Shown here: one piece after another, positions 1-7,444 of the stretch
How positions within the stretch are numbered: the first letter of the stretch is position 1
How the letters are laid out: each line of letters opens with the position of its first letter
Assembly: GCA_002477825.1 (NCBI GenBank)
Contig: DLKT01000046.1
Coordinates: 1-24,479 of the forward strand
Direction: 5' to 3'
Source: Caryophanales bacterium UBA7581
Lineage (GTDB): Bacteria; Bacillota_I; Bacilli_A; RFN20; CAG-826
Length of the DNA: 24,479 nucleotides
Notes under the pieces: generated by a model
What the model was told of the DNA's origin: nothing
Databases searched by the model: none
The model's input: the letters and a program-made list of their open reading frames with translations, nothing else
Translations under genes and position numbers: made by a program

Positions 1-1
1 A

Positions 2-112
2 AAAAGCCAAAAATCAAATAAAGTTTATCTCTCCTGTGCAAATAAGGATTTAAAATTTTATTTAAACAAAAAGGATGAATCAATAATTGATTCATATCTT
101 AATAAAAAGTAA
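2..112 (+). CDS. 3' end of an unidentified gene (partial)
   Basis: The reading frame beginning at base 2 stays open for 36 codons to a TAA at 110-112, while the other two plus frames carry stops in this AT-rich stretch. The encoded tail is lysine-rich and hydrophilic, ending in DSYLNKK. It is probably the C-terminus of a gene that starts outside the window. The family cannot be recognised, and a chance open frame remains possible. Confidence 0.4.
   Translation, partial: KSQKSNKVYLSCANKDLKFYLNKKDESIIDSYLNKK
75..95. repeat. perfect palindrome, 10-bp arms
   Basis: ATGAATCAAT and ATTGATTCAT flank a single central A. The palindrome lies inside the tail of the partial upstream frame, about 110 bp before the Fic gene. 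It could be an operator or a transcript-end hairpin, but it has no T tract, and composition favours chance palindromes here. Confidence 0.4.
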
Positions 113-203
113 ATTATATTAAATTACATCTAATCTAATATCTTAAAAACCGAAAATTAAAAGAATTACTTATAGTAGGTTAAAGATGAATGGAGGAAAA
201 TTT

Positions 204-1157
204 ATGGAAATGAAATTTGATTTAGTAAAGTTTATCGACAATGATTTTGAATTAGAAGTTAGAACGGATAAAGAAAATGATACAGTTTGGCTTTCTCAAG
301 AAGAAATGGCTTTGTTATTTGATGTCGACAGAACAAGAATAGTAAGGCATATCAGCAACATTTATCAAGATAATGAATTAGATTATGATTCAACTTGTGC
401 GGAAAGCGCACAGGTTCAACTTGAAGGCAAAAGAAAAATTAGACGTAAATTGAAAATTTATAATCTTGATATGATTATTTCCGTTGGCTATCGAGTAAAA
501 TCTCAAAGAGGTATACTATTTAGAAAATGGGCGAATAGAATACTAAAAGAATATTTACTTCAAGGTTATTCGATTAATCAAAAAAGATTATCAGCGCTAA
601 ACAAGACGATTGAAATACAGAACAGAATGCTTGCTTCGTCGTTAAATATTGATCAAGAAGCATTAGTAAGTGTAATTGAAGAGTATACAAATGCACTAGA
701 TTTGTTGGATGATTATGATCATCAATGTTTAAATAAACCCAAAGGAAACCAGACCATTTATGAGTTGACTTATCAAGATTGTAGGACATTAATTGATTCT
801 ATGAAATTCAAGGATACATCAACCCTATTTGGACTAGAAAAAGAAGATGGAAAACTGAATGGTATTTTAGCAGCAGTATATCAAAATGTATTTGGTCAAG
901 AAGTCTATCCTTCTTTAGAAGAAAAAGCAGCGCATTTACTATATTTTCTGGTGAAGGACCATCCTTTTACCGATGGCTGTAAAAGAATCGCCGCTACGAT
1001 ATTCTTGGAATTCCTAAATCGAAATCATGCGTTAGTTAAGAATGGAAAAATAGTGATTGCGAATGATACTTTAGTCGCTATTACGATTTTGACTGCAGAA
1101 TCAAAGCCAGAGGAAATGGATATTATAATTAAACTTATTATGAATCTTTTAATATAA
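204..1157 (+). CDS. RhuM-family / Fic-Doc fusion protein
   Basis: The N-terminal half (about residues 15-125) matches the RhuM virulence-protein family. It has the hallmark STCAESAQVQ near 63-72 and YNLDMIISVGYRVKS at 86-100. The C-terminal half is a Fic/Doc fold with the core HPFTDGCKR at 253-261. Fic enzymes transfer AMP or phosphate to target proteins. The lysine at 260 is as in Doc (a phosphotransferase subtype), while the usual Asn of the GN(K/G)R core is Cys at 259. An in-frame ATG at 186 exists, but GGAGG at 192-196 sits 7 nt before ATG 204, which fixes the start (317 aa). No antitoxin-like gene or inhibitory helix motif is visible nearby. The target is unknown; related fusions are frequent near mobile or phage-defence genes. 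Confidence 0.85.
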   Translation: MEMKFDLVKFIDNDFELEVRTDKENDTVWLSQEEMALLFDVDRTRIVRHISNIYQDNELDYDSTCAESAQVQLEGKRKIRRKLKIYNLDMIISVGYRVKSQRGILFRKWANRILKEYLLQGYSINQKRLSALNKTIEIQNRMLASSLNIDQEALVSVIEEYTNALDLLDDYDHQCLNKPKGNQTIYELTYQDCRTLIDSMKFKDTSTLFGLEKEDGKLNGILAAVYQNVFGQEVYPSLEEKAAHLLYFLVKDHPFTDGCKRIAATIFLEFLNRNHALVKNGKIVIANDTLVAITILTAESKPEEMDIIIKLIMNLLI

Positions 1158-1229
1158 AGAGTTTTGCAAAATTGAAAAGAAAGAGAATTCATGCTAAACT
1201 TTAAAAAACAAATAAAGGAGAATAAAAGA

Positions 1230-2879
1230 ATGCATAAGGCAATTCAAAACAAAAAATTCATCATTTATGTCATATGTCTTTTTTTCTTTTTACTAGCGGG
1301 ATTTTTTCAAATGATGGATGCGAAACTTCCAGAATTTTGGCACGCATTATTTGCCCTTTTTGCCCATGTCATTTTAATTTCTCTTGTTATTGCGTGGGGT
1401 GTATCTCTCCTTCATCGCATGGTACGGAAAGATTTACGCACCTATTTTTTTATAGTGGCGCTTCTTATTTTATTTTTTCTTGTTATAAGAATGATAAAAT
1501 ATGGACTTACAAGAGATGTAGAAACCTTAAGTCGATATTTATGGTATTCCTATTATGTATCTCAGTGCTTAATTCCACCCACACTTTTATTAGCTAGTTT
1601 AAGCATTGAAAATAAAAAAGGGAAATCTTTGAAAAAACTTTGGTATCTTATTTATTTACCAGCCTTTGTTTTACTGGCCCTCATTTATACGAATGACCTT
1701 CATCAATGGGTGTTTGCACTTTATTTTAATCAAGGAGAGTTTTCGTATTCTCATCGTTTTCTTTTTTATGTAGCGCTTGCATGGGAAATCATCATAACAA
1801 TAATCAGTCTTATCATCATGATTTTGAAGTGTAGAGTGTCCGCATGTAAAAAGAAAACTTGGATACCGATTTGTACATTCTTTAGTTGTGCTTTTTTATC
1901 AACAATTTGTTTTATTACGAATATTTCTGCTTTTAAAATTCCAGAGCTTTTATGCTTTACTTGTATAGCAACGATAGAAAGTTGCATTGCGATTGGCTTA
2001 ATTCCATCGAATGAAAATTATGTGGATTATTTTTATCATTTAGCGTGTTCTGCTATAATTACGGATGAAAAAATGAATATTATTTATGCCTCTCAATCGT
2101 CTTTGCTTGTAGAAAAAGAAGATTTAAAAAAGGCGACCATGGGTTCAATTATGATTGATGATTATACGCGGTTTTGTGGTGAAAAAATTCATGGAGGCTA
2201 TGTTTTTAGAAGTGAAGATTTAACCAACATTATTGAAATGAATATGGCTTTACAAGAAACAAACGAACGCTTGATGGAAGAAAATGACCTAATTGAAGTT
2301 GAAAACGAAATGAAAGCTCAAAAAGCGCAAATTGATGAACAAAAAGAGCTTTATATAAAAGTGGAAGAAAGTACAAAAGAAGAACTTAAAAGACTCAGTC
2401 ATTTATTATTGGAAATTGAAAAGAATCAGGGAGACTATGTAAAGAAAATGAAGTTTGCTTGTGTTTTAGGTGCCTATATTAAAAGACGGAGTAATTTCAT
2501 TATACTTTCAAGAAATAATGAATTATTAGATGTAGAAGAATTAGCTCTTTCTATTAAAGAATCATTAAATTATGTTACCTTTATGGGAGTAGAGGGCTCT
2601 TTAGATTTTCATTTGAAAGGTAAAATGGATGGTAAGACACTCGGTCGACTTTATGACTTCTTTGAAATATGTGTAGCCCATGAATATGATTTACCATCAG
2701 CCATTATGGTGCATGTTTCAAGAAAAGAAGAAAAAGTCATGATTTTAATTGAAAGCGACGCAAACACCAAGAGTGTGGTAAAGCGAATAAAAGAGAAGTT
2801 TCCAGCGTGTTCAATCACAGAAAATGAAAAAGAAGCAACTTATTTTACGCTTATACTTTCGGAAGGAGGAGTTTTATGA
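1230..2879 (+). CDS. 7TM histidine-kinase-like sensor lacking visible kinase residues
   Basis: About eight hydrophobic segments fill residues 10-260, as in the histidine kinase N-terminal 7TM family. They are followed by a PAS-like stretch (about 265-330), a long charged coiled coil (about 340-410) and an alpha/beta C-terminus that only faintly recalls a HATPase domain. No phospho-accepting His with its usual context, and no N, G1 or G2 box, is present, so it is probably not an active kinase. An ATG at 1191 lies in frame, but AAAGGAG at 1214-1220 places the start at 1230 (549 aa). It overlaps the next gene by ATGA, so the two are translationally coupled. I infer a sensing partner or scaffold for the kinase encoded next; the ligand is unknown. 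Confidence 0.75.
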   Translation: MHKAIQNKKFIIYVICLFFFLLAGFFQMMDAKLPEFWHALFALFAHVILISLVIAWGVSLLHRMVRKDLRTYFFIVALLILFFLVIRMIKYGLTRDVETLSRYLWYSYYVSQCLIPPTLLLASLSIENKKGKSLKKLWYLIYLPAFVLLALIYTNDLHQWVFALYFNQGEFSYSHRFLFYVALAWEIIITIISLIIMILKCRVSACKKKTWIPICTFFSCAFLSTICFITNISAFKIPELLCFTCIATIESCIAIGLIPSNENYVDYFYHLACSAIITDEKMNIIYASQSSLLVEKEDLKKATMGSIMIDDYTRFCGEKIHGGYVFRSEDLTNIIEMNMALQETNERLMEENDLIEVENEMKAQKAQIDEQKELYIKVEESTKEELKRLSHLLLEIEKNQGDYVKKMKFACVLGAYIKRRSNFIILSRNNELLDVEELALSIKESLNYVTFMGVEGSLDFHLKGKMDGKTLGRLYDFFEICVAHEYDLPSAIMVHVSRKEEKVMILIESDANTKSVVKRIKEKFPACSITENEKEATYFTLILSEGGVL

Positions 2880-4153
2880 AATTCATAGAAGCGCCTCTTT
2901 ATGGCCAACAAATAACGATTATTTTATTTATTTTAGCCTTGGTTTTATCTATTATTGATCTATTTGTTGCGGCTAGAATATGTAAAAAGAAAGGTTTTAC
3001 AATCATCACGATTTTTTTCTTTATTTTTTCTTTTATTTCTATTTTTCTTACCATGCGAGGAAGCTATCTTTATCGCGTAAATCGTTCCGTTTTTGAACCA
3101 TCATTTACCATTATTCAATGGCCTTTCTTCCTCATTTTTTCCTTATCCATCGTTTTCTTTTTTATGACAATTGCCTTGCTTTTATACGCTTTTATAAAAG
3201 GAAATCAAAATCTTTCTTCAGTGTCAATTAAAGAAAGTGTGGATATGCTTCCTAAAGGAATTTGTTTTTATGAGAAGAGTGGTTTAGTTCGCTTAATCAA
3301 TAGAGAAATGAACAATCTGAGTATTTTAATAATAGGTGAAGCTTTATTAAATGGAACGAGCTTTTGGAATCGTATTACCCAAGGAAAAATAGAGAAGGGG
3401 TTTCATTTGTTAAAAGACGGAGAAGAGCCAATCATTGGATGCTTAGATGGAAAGGTATTTTCCTTTAAAAGAAATACCCATCTTTTAAATGAAAAGGAAA
3501 TTTATGAAATCGTCGCCACGGATATTACGGAAGAATATCGCTTAATGGAAGAATTAGAAAACAAACAAGAAAAATTAAAAGCGGTGAATGAAAGATTGAT
3601 TTCCTATGGAAAAAATGTTTCTCAACTAGCTAGAGAAAAGGAAATCTTAATGGCTAAAATGCGCATTCATGATGATATGGGAAAACTGCTTTTAATAACA
3701 AAACAAAAATTAGCAAATAGCATAACAAAAGAAGATCAAAAAGAATTATTGTCTTTTTGGAGAATAGAAATTGAAGCATTAAAAAGTACTGGGACAGTAA
3801 AGAAGAAAAGTAATTTACAAGTGATTTTAGAAGCGGCACAGCTTGTCAATGTGACAATTGAGCTTAAAGGTGATTACCCCGCTAGCGAAACGTTGGCTGA
3901 AAGAATTCTTATTCAAGCGATGCATGAATGTTTAACCAATACAGTTGCACATGCAAAGGGAAAGAAAATGCGAGTTATTTTAGAAAATAGTACCGATGAA
4001 TTTGTCATTAAAATTAGCAATGATGGTATAAAACCTAGAGGAGAAATTGTAGAAGGTGGCGGTTTATCAAGTTTACGTTCGCTTATTGAAAAAGAAAATG
4101 GTAAAATGATAGTGAAAAGTAAGCCACAATTTGAATTAGTTATCAAATTATGA
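2876..4153 (+). CDS. Membrane sensor histidine kinase (HATPase_c)
   Basis: Three to four membrane segments occupy residues 11-108. A PAS-like region (about 120-215) and a coiled coil (218-262) follow. The helix with KMRIHDDMGK puts a candidate phospho-accepting His at 265. The ATPase part shows an N box around HECLTN (350-355), the NDG of the G1 box at 382-384 and a glycine cluster at 394-396. This layout fits kinases paired with NarL-type regulators. The start overlaps the previous stop and has a strong AAGGAGGAG site. The gene sits between the 7TM protein and its response regulator and is likely the catalytic subunit of that system. At 425 aa it appears complete. Confidence 0.82.
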   Translation: MKFIEAPLYGQQITIILFILALVLSIIDLFVAARICKKKGFTIITIFFFIFSFISIFLTMRGSYLYRVNRSVFEPSFTIIQWPFFLIFSLSIVFFFMTIALLLYAFIKGNQNLSSVSIKESVDMLPKGICFYEKSGLVRLINREMNNLSILIIGEALLNGTSFWNRITQGKIEKGFHLLKDGEEPIIGCLDGKVFSFKRNTHLLNEKEIYEIVATDITEEYRLMEELENKQEKLKAVNERLISYGKNVSQLAREKEILMAKMRIHDDMGKLLLITKQKLANSITKEDQKELLSFWRIEIEALKSTGTVKKKSNLQVILEAAQLVNVTIELKGDYPASETLAERILIQAMHECLTNTVAHAKGKKMRVILENSTDEFVIKISNDGIKPRGEIVEGGGLSSLRSLIEKENGKMIVKSKPQFELVIKL

Positions 4154-4167
4154 AAAGGAGAAATGCA

Positions 4168-4818
4168 ATGAAGGACGGAAAGTATTCAGTAATGATAGTA
4201 GAAGATCAACAAATGCCGAAAACCCTTTTTGCGCATTATATTGAAACTTCAGAGCATTTTTATCTTCAAATTGCTATTGAAAATGCCTCTATTGCCGATA
4301 TTGTTTGCACACGTACACCCGTAGATTTAATTCTTATGGATGTCGTTACCGAAAATGGTGAGAGCGGACTTGTAGCGGCAGAAAAAATAAAGAAAAAATT
4401 TCCCAATATTAAAATTATTATCGTTACCTCTATGCCAGAATGTTCTTATATTAAAAGAGCAAAGAAAATTGGCGTTGAGGGATTTTGGTATAAAGAAACC
4501 AATGAGCAGCCCATTATTTCGATGATGGAGCAGGTAATGGAAGGGAAGACTGTTTACCCTACGAAACCTCAGTCGATCAAAGTCGGGTTAGCGTTAAGTA
4601 CAGAATTTACGGAAAAAGAATTGGAAATTTTACGCCTCATATTAGGTGGATATAGTAATGTTGAAATTGCCAATCAACTCGGTGTTTCTCCGGGTGTTAT
4701 CAAAAATCATGTTGCGGATATGTTATTAAAAACAGGCTTTCGTTCACGTACCCAATTAGCGGTAAGAACAAGAGAAACGGGACTTGTTATTTTAGATAAA
4801 ACAGAGGATGAAATATAA
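4168..4818 (+). CDS. Response regulator, NarL/FixJ (LuxR) family
   Basis: A receiver domain (1-125) has an intact phosphorylation site: acidic E12/D13, phospho-acceptor D58 in LILMDVV, T87 and K109. A LuxR-type helix-turn-helix (about 146-205) follows, with FTEKELEILRLILGG and VEIANQLGVSPGVIKNHV. It is expected to be phosphorylated by the adjacent kinase and to bind DNA as a dimer. ATG 4150 overlaps the previous gene, but AAGGAG at 4155-4160 sits 7 nt before ATG 4168, the better start (216 aa). It is the last gene of the operon, with a terminator 24 bases beyond its stop codon. Target genes cannot be read from the sequence; the lipoprotein genes downstream are candidates. Confidence 0.92.
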   Translation: MKDGKYSVMIVEDQQMPKTLFAHYIETSEHFYLQIAIENASIADIVCTRTPVDLILMDVVTENGESGLVAAEKIKKKFPNIKIIIVTSMPECSYIKRAKKIGVEGFWYKETNEQPIISMMEQVMEGKTVYPTKPQSIKVGLALSTEFTEKELEILRLILGGYSNVEIANQLGVSPGVIKNHVADMLLKTGFRSRTQLAVRTRETGLVILDKTEDEI

Positions 4819-4841
4819 ACCAATAATAAAAAAATATTAAG

Positions 4842-4872
4842 GTAGTCACTTTCAAGTGGCTGCTCTTTTTTT
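4842..4872 (+). terminator. Rho-independent terminator of the sensor operon
   Basis: The arms GTAGTCACTT and AAGTGGCTGC pair over 8-10 bp with two G-U pairs, then CTC and a run of seven T. Confidence 0.85.
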
Positions 4873-4874
4873 AT

Positions 4875-4917
4875 GCATATAAAAAAATATGCGCTAGGGG
4901 TGCCAAATGGCACTCCT
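4875..4917 (+). other. Two tandem hairpins before the receiver-like gene
   Basis: GCATAT/ATATGC (4875-4892, A-rich loop) is followed by AGGGGTGCC/GGCACTCCT (4896-4917, loop AAAT, one G-U pair). Neither has a T tract. They come straight after the operon terminator and lie 77 bases before the next start codon, so they may form the structured leader of that gene. Confidence 0.45.
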
Positions 4918-4993
4918 AAAATAAGAACCTATGTTGATATATTTAAGGTGCAAGTGAATGAAAAACGACACTTAGGCAAAAGGAGCATCAAAA

Positions 4994-5377
4994 ATGAAAA
5001 GAGCCATGCTTGCAATTAGAAATACGCTGATCTTAGAAGCAGTAATGAATTCGTTAAAAGGATCCGGTTTTTTTGTGGAAAAATCATCTTCTCAAGAGAC
5101 GGATAAGATTTTAACGTTAATGAAGGCTTTGCTTGCGGATTTTCTTATCATGGATGTTGCAAGATGTGGCGATGGCACATTTAATCAACGAATGGAAACG
5201 GCTCTAGCGGCAAAAGAGCAAAATCCAAACGTAAAAATTGCACTTCTTTGCGATAATATTTCAGACGAAGAAAATGCCTATAAAATCAAACATGCTAAAG
5301 AGGAGGGAAGGATTGATGCTTTCTTTTATGAATCCGTTCCATCGGATTACTTAGTAGATGTAATTGATTCACTGTAA
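4994..5377 (+). CDS. Stand-alone degenerate receiver (CheY-like) protein
   Basis: A single receiver-like domain of 127 aa with no output domain. The sheet pattern and the Asp in LIMDVA (D54) resemble a phospho-acceptor. The other conserved positions are changed: the acidic pair near the N-terminus is missing (AIRNT), the Thr/Ser is Cys86 (ALLCDN), and the Lys is Glu113 (FFYESV). Ordinary phosphorylation is therefore doubtful and it may act as a pseudo-receiver that binds a partner. A clear AAAAGGAG site precedes the ATG. It lies between the sensor operon and the lipoproteins, so a link to either is plausible but unproven. Confidence 0.65.
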   Translation: MKRAMLAIRNTLILEAVMNSLKGSGFFVEKSSSQETDKILTLMKALLADFLIMDVARCGDGTFNQRMETALAAKEQNPNVKIALLCDNISDEENAYKIKHAKEEGRIDAFFYESVPSDYLVDVIDSL

Positions 5378-5418
5378 TGCAATTTTTTAGATAATTTAAA
5401 AAAGGAGAAAAAGAATTA

Positions 5419-5969
5419 ATGAAAAAGAAATTATTCATTTCACTTTTTATCTTTATTCCACTTTTCTTAATGATGACTGCTTGTGGAAATCACCCGAATA
5501 TAAGCGGAAATCAATCAACAGTGGGAACAACAGATAAAAATACGGGTAGTTCAGAAGAAAAGCCCATTGAAACCGAAGTTGGTTTAACATATACACATAC
5601 GAAAACAGATGTTGAGTGGGCAAGTGAAGAAATTAAAAAGACACAGCTAGAAGAAATGGAAATAGATGAAAAAACTTTCTTCAATATGTATGATAGTGCA
5701 ACCATTGAAGTTAAGTTTTTAGAGGAAAGTAAGGCCGTTATCATCTTCAATATGGGGGGAGTGGCGATGTGGCTAATGTGTTTTATAAAAATGAAAAGCA
5801 AGTGATTTCATTTTATAGTTCATTAGAAGACATGGAAGCCAATCAAGTAAAAAAAGACGGGGGATTTTTTGCTGGCCAGTTTAAATTATCGGATGATTAT
5901 CAATCATTTTATTGGATAGCACACCAAGAAGGTATGCTAACCGTAACGCTTACTTGCACAATTAAATAA
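5419..5969 (+). pseudogene. Lipoprotein gene interrupted by a frameshift at a G6 tract
   Basis: The protein starts with a lipoprotein signal (MKKKLFISLF..., lipobox MTAC, C22) and a Ser/Thr/Gly-rich linker, then a beta-rich domain. The first frame ends at 5805 after an unlikely tail (VAMWLMCFIKMKSK). The natural continuation (GDVANVFYKNEKQVISFY) is in the -1 frame from about 5766 and ends at 5969. The switch point is the G run at 5754-5759; one extra G would restore a protein of about 183 aa. The run reads G GGG GGA in frame, a possible -1 slippery heptamer, and GGAG just before GTG 5769 could allow internal initiation. Sequencing error, true mutation, phase variation and recoding are all open. 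AAGGAG precedes the ATG. No known family recognised. Confidence 0.7.
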
Positions 5970-5991
5970 AAAGCTAACTAGGAGAAAAATA

Positions 5992-7365
5992 ATGAAGAAA
6001 ACGATAAAAACTATTTTTACAGCTACTTTATTAATGGTTTCGTTACTTTCAACAGCAACCGCTTGTGGAAAGAAAAAACCAACAAGTAGTAGCCCAACAC
6101 AACCAACAACCGAACCTACGACGGTTACTTCAACAACTGTGACGCCAACGACCACGGCACCAAATCCAACGACCGCGGTTGTTCCAACAACGTCTACTCA
6201 ACCAACGACAGAACATAAACATACCTTTGCTACTGAATGGAGTTCCAATGACACTGAACACTGGCATGCGGCAACTTGTGAACACAAAGATGAAAAAGAT
6301 GCTTTAGCGCCTCATACCTTTGATGAAGGTGTTGTGACGACTGAACCAGGATATGGAGTAGAAGGCGTTAAAACGTTTACTTGTACTGTTTGTGAAAAGA
6401 AAAAGACGGAAAACGTTGCAGCACTTACACCTTTCTTTATGCCTATTAATGATGTGTTTGCAGTCTCAGGGAAGGTAGTCATTATAGGTGTCATTTATAG
6501 TGGAACTGTGAAAGTGGGAGATACTTTAACACTTTCAAACGTAAATAAAGATGTAACAATTGCGGGTATTGAAAAATATAAAAAGAGTTATGAAAGTGCA
6601 TCGGAAGGGGAAGAAGCTAACTTATTAGTTGAAGGGGTAACTAGAGATCAAATCCAAAGAGGATATTCGTTATTTACACCATCAACGAAACAATATTTCA
6701 ACCAAATTAAAGTAAATTTAACTGCTTTAACGAAAGCGGAAGGTGGAAGAAATGCACCTTTCTTCACCAAATATCGTCCACAAATCAAGCTTTATCCTTA
6801 TGACAATAGTGGCACTACAGCATATGCAGGAGAAGTTACAGGTTGTATCATCCTACCAAGCGATTTAGAAAACTTTATGCCTGGAGAAACCCATGAAGTT
6901 ACGATTATTCTTAAAACAAAATTTATTTTAGATAAAAATATGGAACTAGCGGTTGTTGAAGGCAGCAAAAAAGTTGCTTATGGCACCATTACAGCACTTG
7001 AACAACATGAGCATGATGAAAACTATGAGGAAATAGGAGTTTGTAATGTTTGTGGTTTTGATCAATATTTATCCTTTAACTATGATTCAAGTTCGGAAGA
7101 ATATAGTTATGAAACTCATTTAGAAGTAAATGGGAGACATTTCTTTAAAATCACTCCAAAAAGTGATAATACCGAGACGGAATGGCAAGTTGAAATTGAG
7201 GGTACAACTGAAGAAAACTATGAAGTTATCATTTATGATTCAAATTATAAAAATATAAAAGATGATAATCATTTTATGTTAACAAATTCAACCTATTATA
7301 TTGTAGTTATCGGCAAAAATAATGTAAATGATATTACGATTAAAGTTGTTGATACTTGGCTTTAA
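5992..7365 (+). CDS. Secreted lipoprotein with EF-Tu domains II and III but no GTPase domain
   Basis: A lipoprotein signal ends at C25 (TATAC), followed by a Thr/Pro-rich linker (31-74). A His/Cys-rich module (75-140: HKHTF, HWHAATCEH, CTVC) may bind metal. Residues 147-230 align with EF-Tu domain II: PFFMPINDVFAVSG, SGTVKVGDTL, DQIQRG. Residues 235-336 align with domain III: TKAEGGRNAPFFTKYRPQ, MPGETHEVTIIL, LAVVEGSKKVAYGTI. No P-loop, DxxG or NKxD of the GTPase domain occurs, so it cannot be a translation factor. A second knuckle CNVCG (351-355) leads into an unassigned C-terminal beta domain. Expected on the outer face of the membrane; role unknown, with adhesion or ligand binding possible by analogy to surface EF-Tu. 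AGGAG lies 8 nt before the ATG. Confidence 0.85.
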   Translation: MKKTIKTIFTATLLMVSLLSTATACGKKKPTSSSPTQPTTEPTTVTSTTVTPTTTAPNPTTAVVPTTSTQPTTEHKHTFATEWSSNDTEHWHAATCEHKDEKDALAPHTFDEGVVTTEPGYGVEGVKTFTCTVCEKKKTENVAALTPFFMPINDVFAVSGKVVIIGVIYSGTVKVGDTLTLSNVNKDVTIAGIEKYKKSYESASEGEEANLLVEGVTRDQIQRGYSLFTPSTKQYFNQIKVNLTALTKAEGGRNAPFFTKYRPQIKLYPYDNSGTTAYAGEVTGCIILPSDLENFMPGETHEVTIILKTKFILDKNMELAVVEGSKKVAYGTITALEQHEHDENYEEIGVCNVCGFDQYLSFNYDSSSEEYSYETHLEVNGRHFFKITPKSDNTETEWQVEIEGTTEENYEVIIYDSNYKNIKDDNHFMLTNSTYYIVVIGKNNVNDITIKVVDTWL

Positions 7366-7400
7366 TACCTACGCGATATAAAAAATAATAAAGGAATATT

Positions 7401-7432
7401 CAAAGCCGTTATTACGACGGCTTTGATTTTTT
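7401..7432 (+). terminator. Rho-independent terminator abutting the next ribosome site
   Basis: Perfect 9-bp arms CAAAGCCGT and ACGGCTTTG, 7-nt loop, then six T. The T run ends directly before AGGAGGG, the ribosome site of the gene at 7445, so the hairpin may also act as an attenuator for that gene. Confidence 0.85.
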
Positions 7433-7444
7433 AGGAGGGATAGC

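Noticed and set aside
186..1157. Complete toxin-antitoxin pair around the Fic gene
   Set aside because: No antitoxin-sized gene or inhibitory motif is visible within the window on either side.
1274..1597. Plus-strand frame of 107 aa within the 7TM gene
   Set aside because: Lies in another frame of a well-supported gene, with no ribosome site of its own.
7349..7382. Possible promoter TTGATA...TATAAA before the 7445 gene
   Set aside because: The spacer is 22 bp, too long for a normal promoter.
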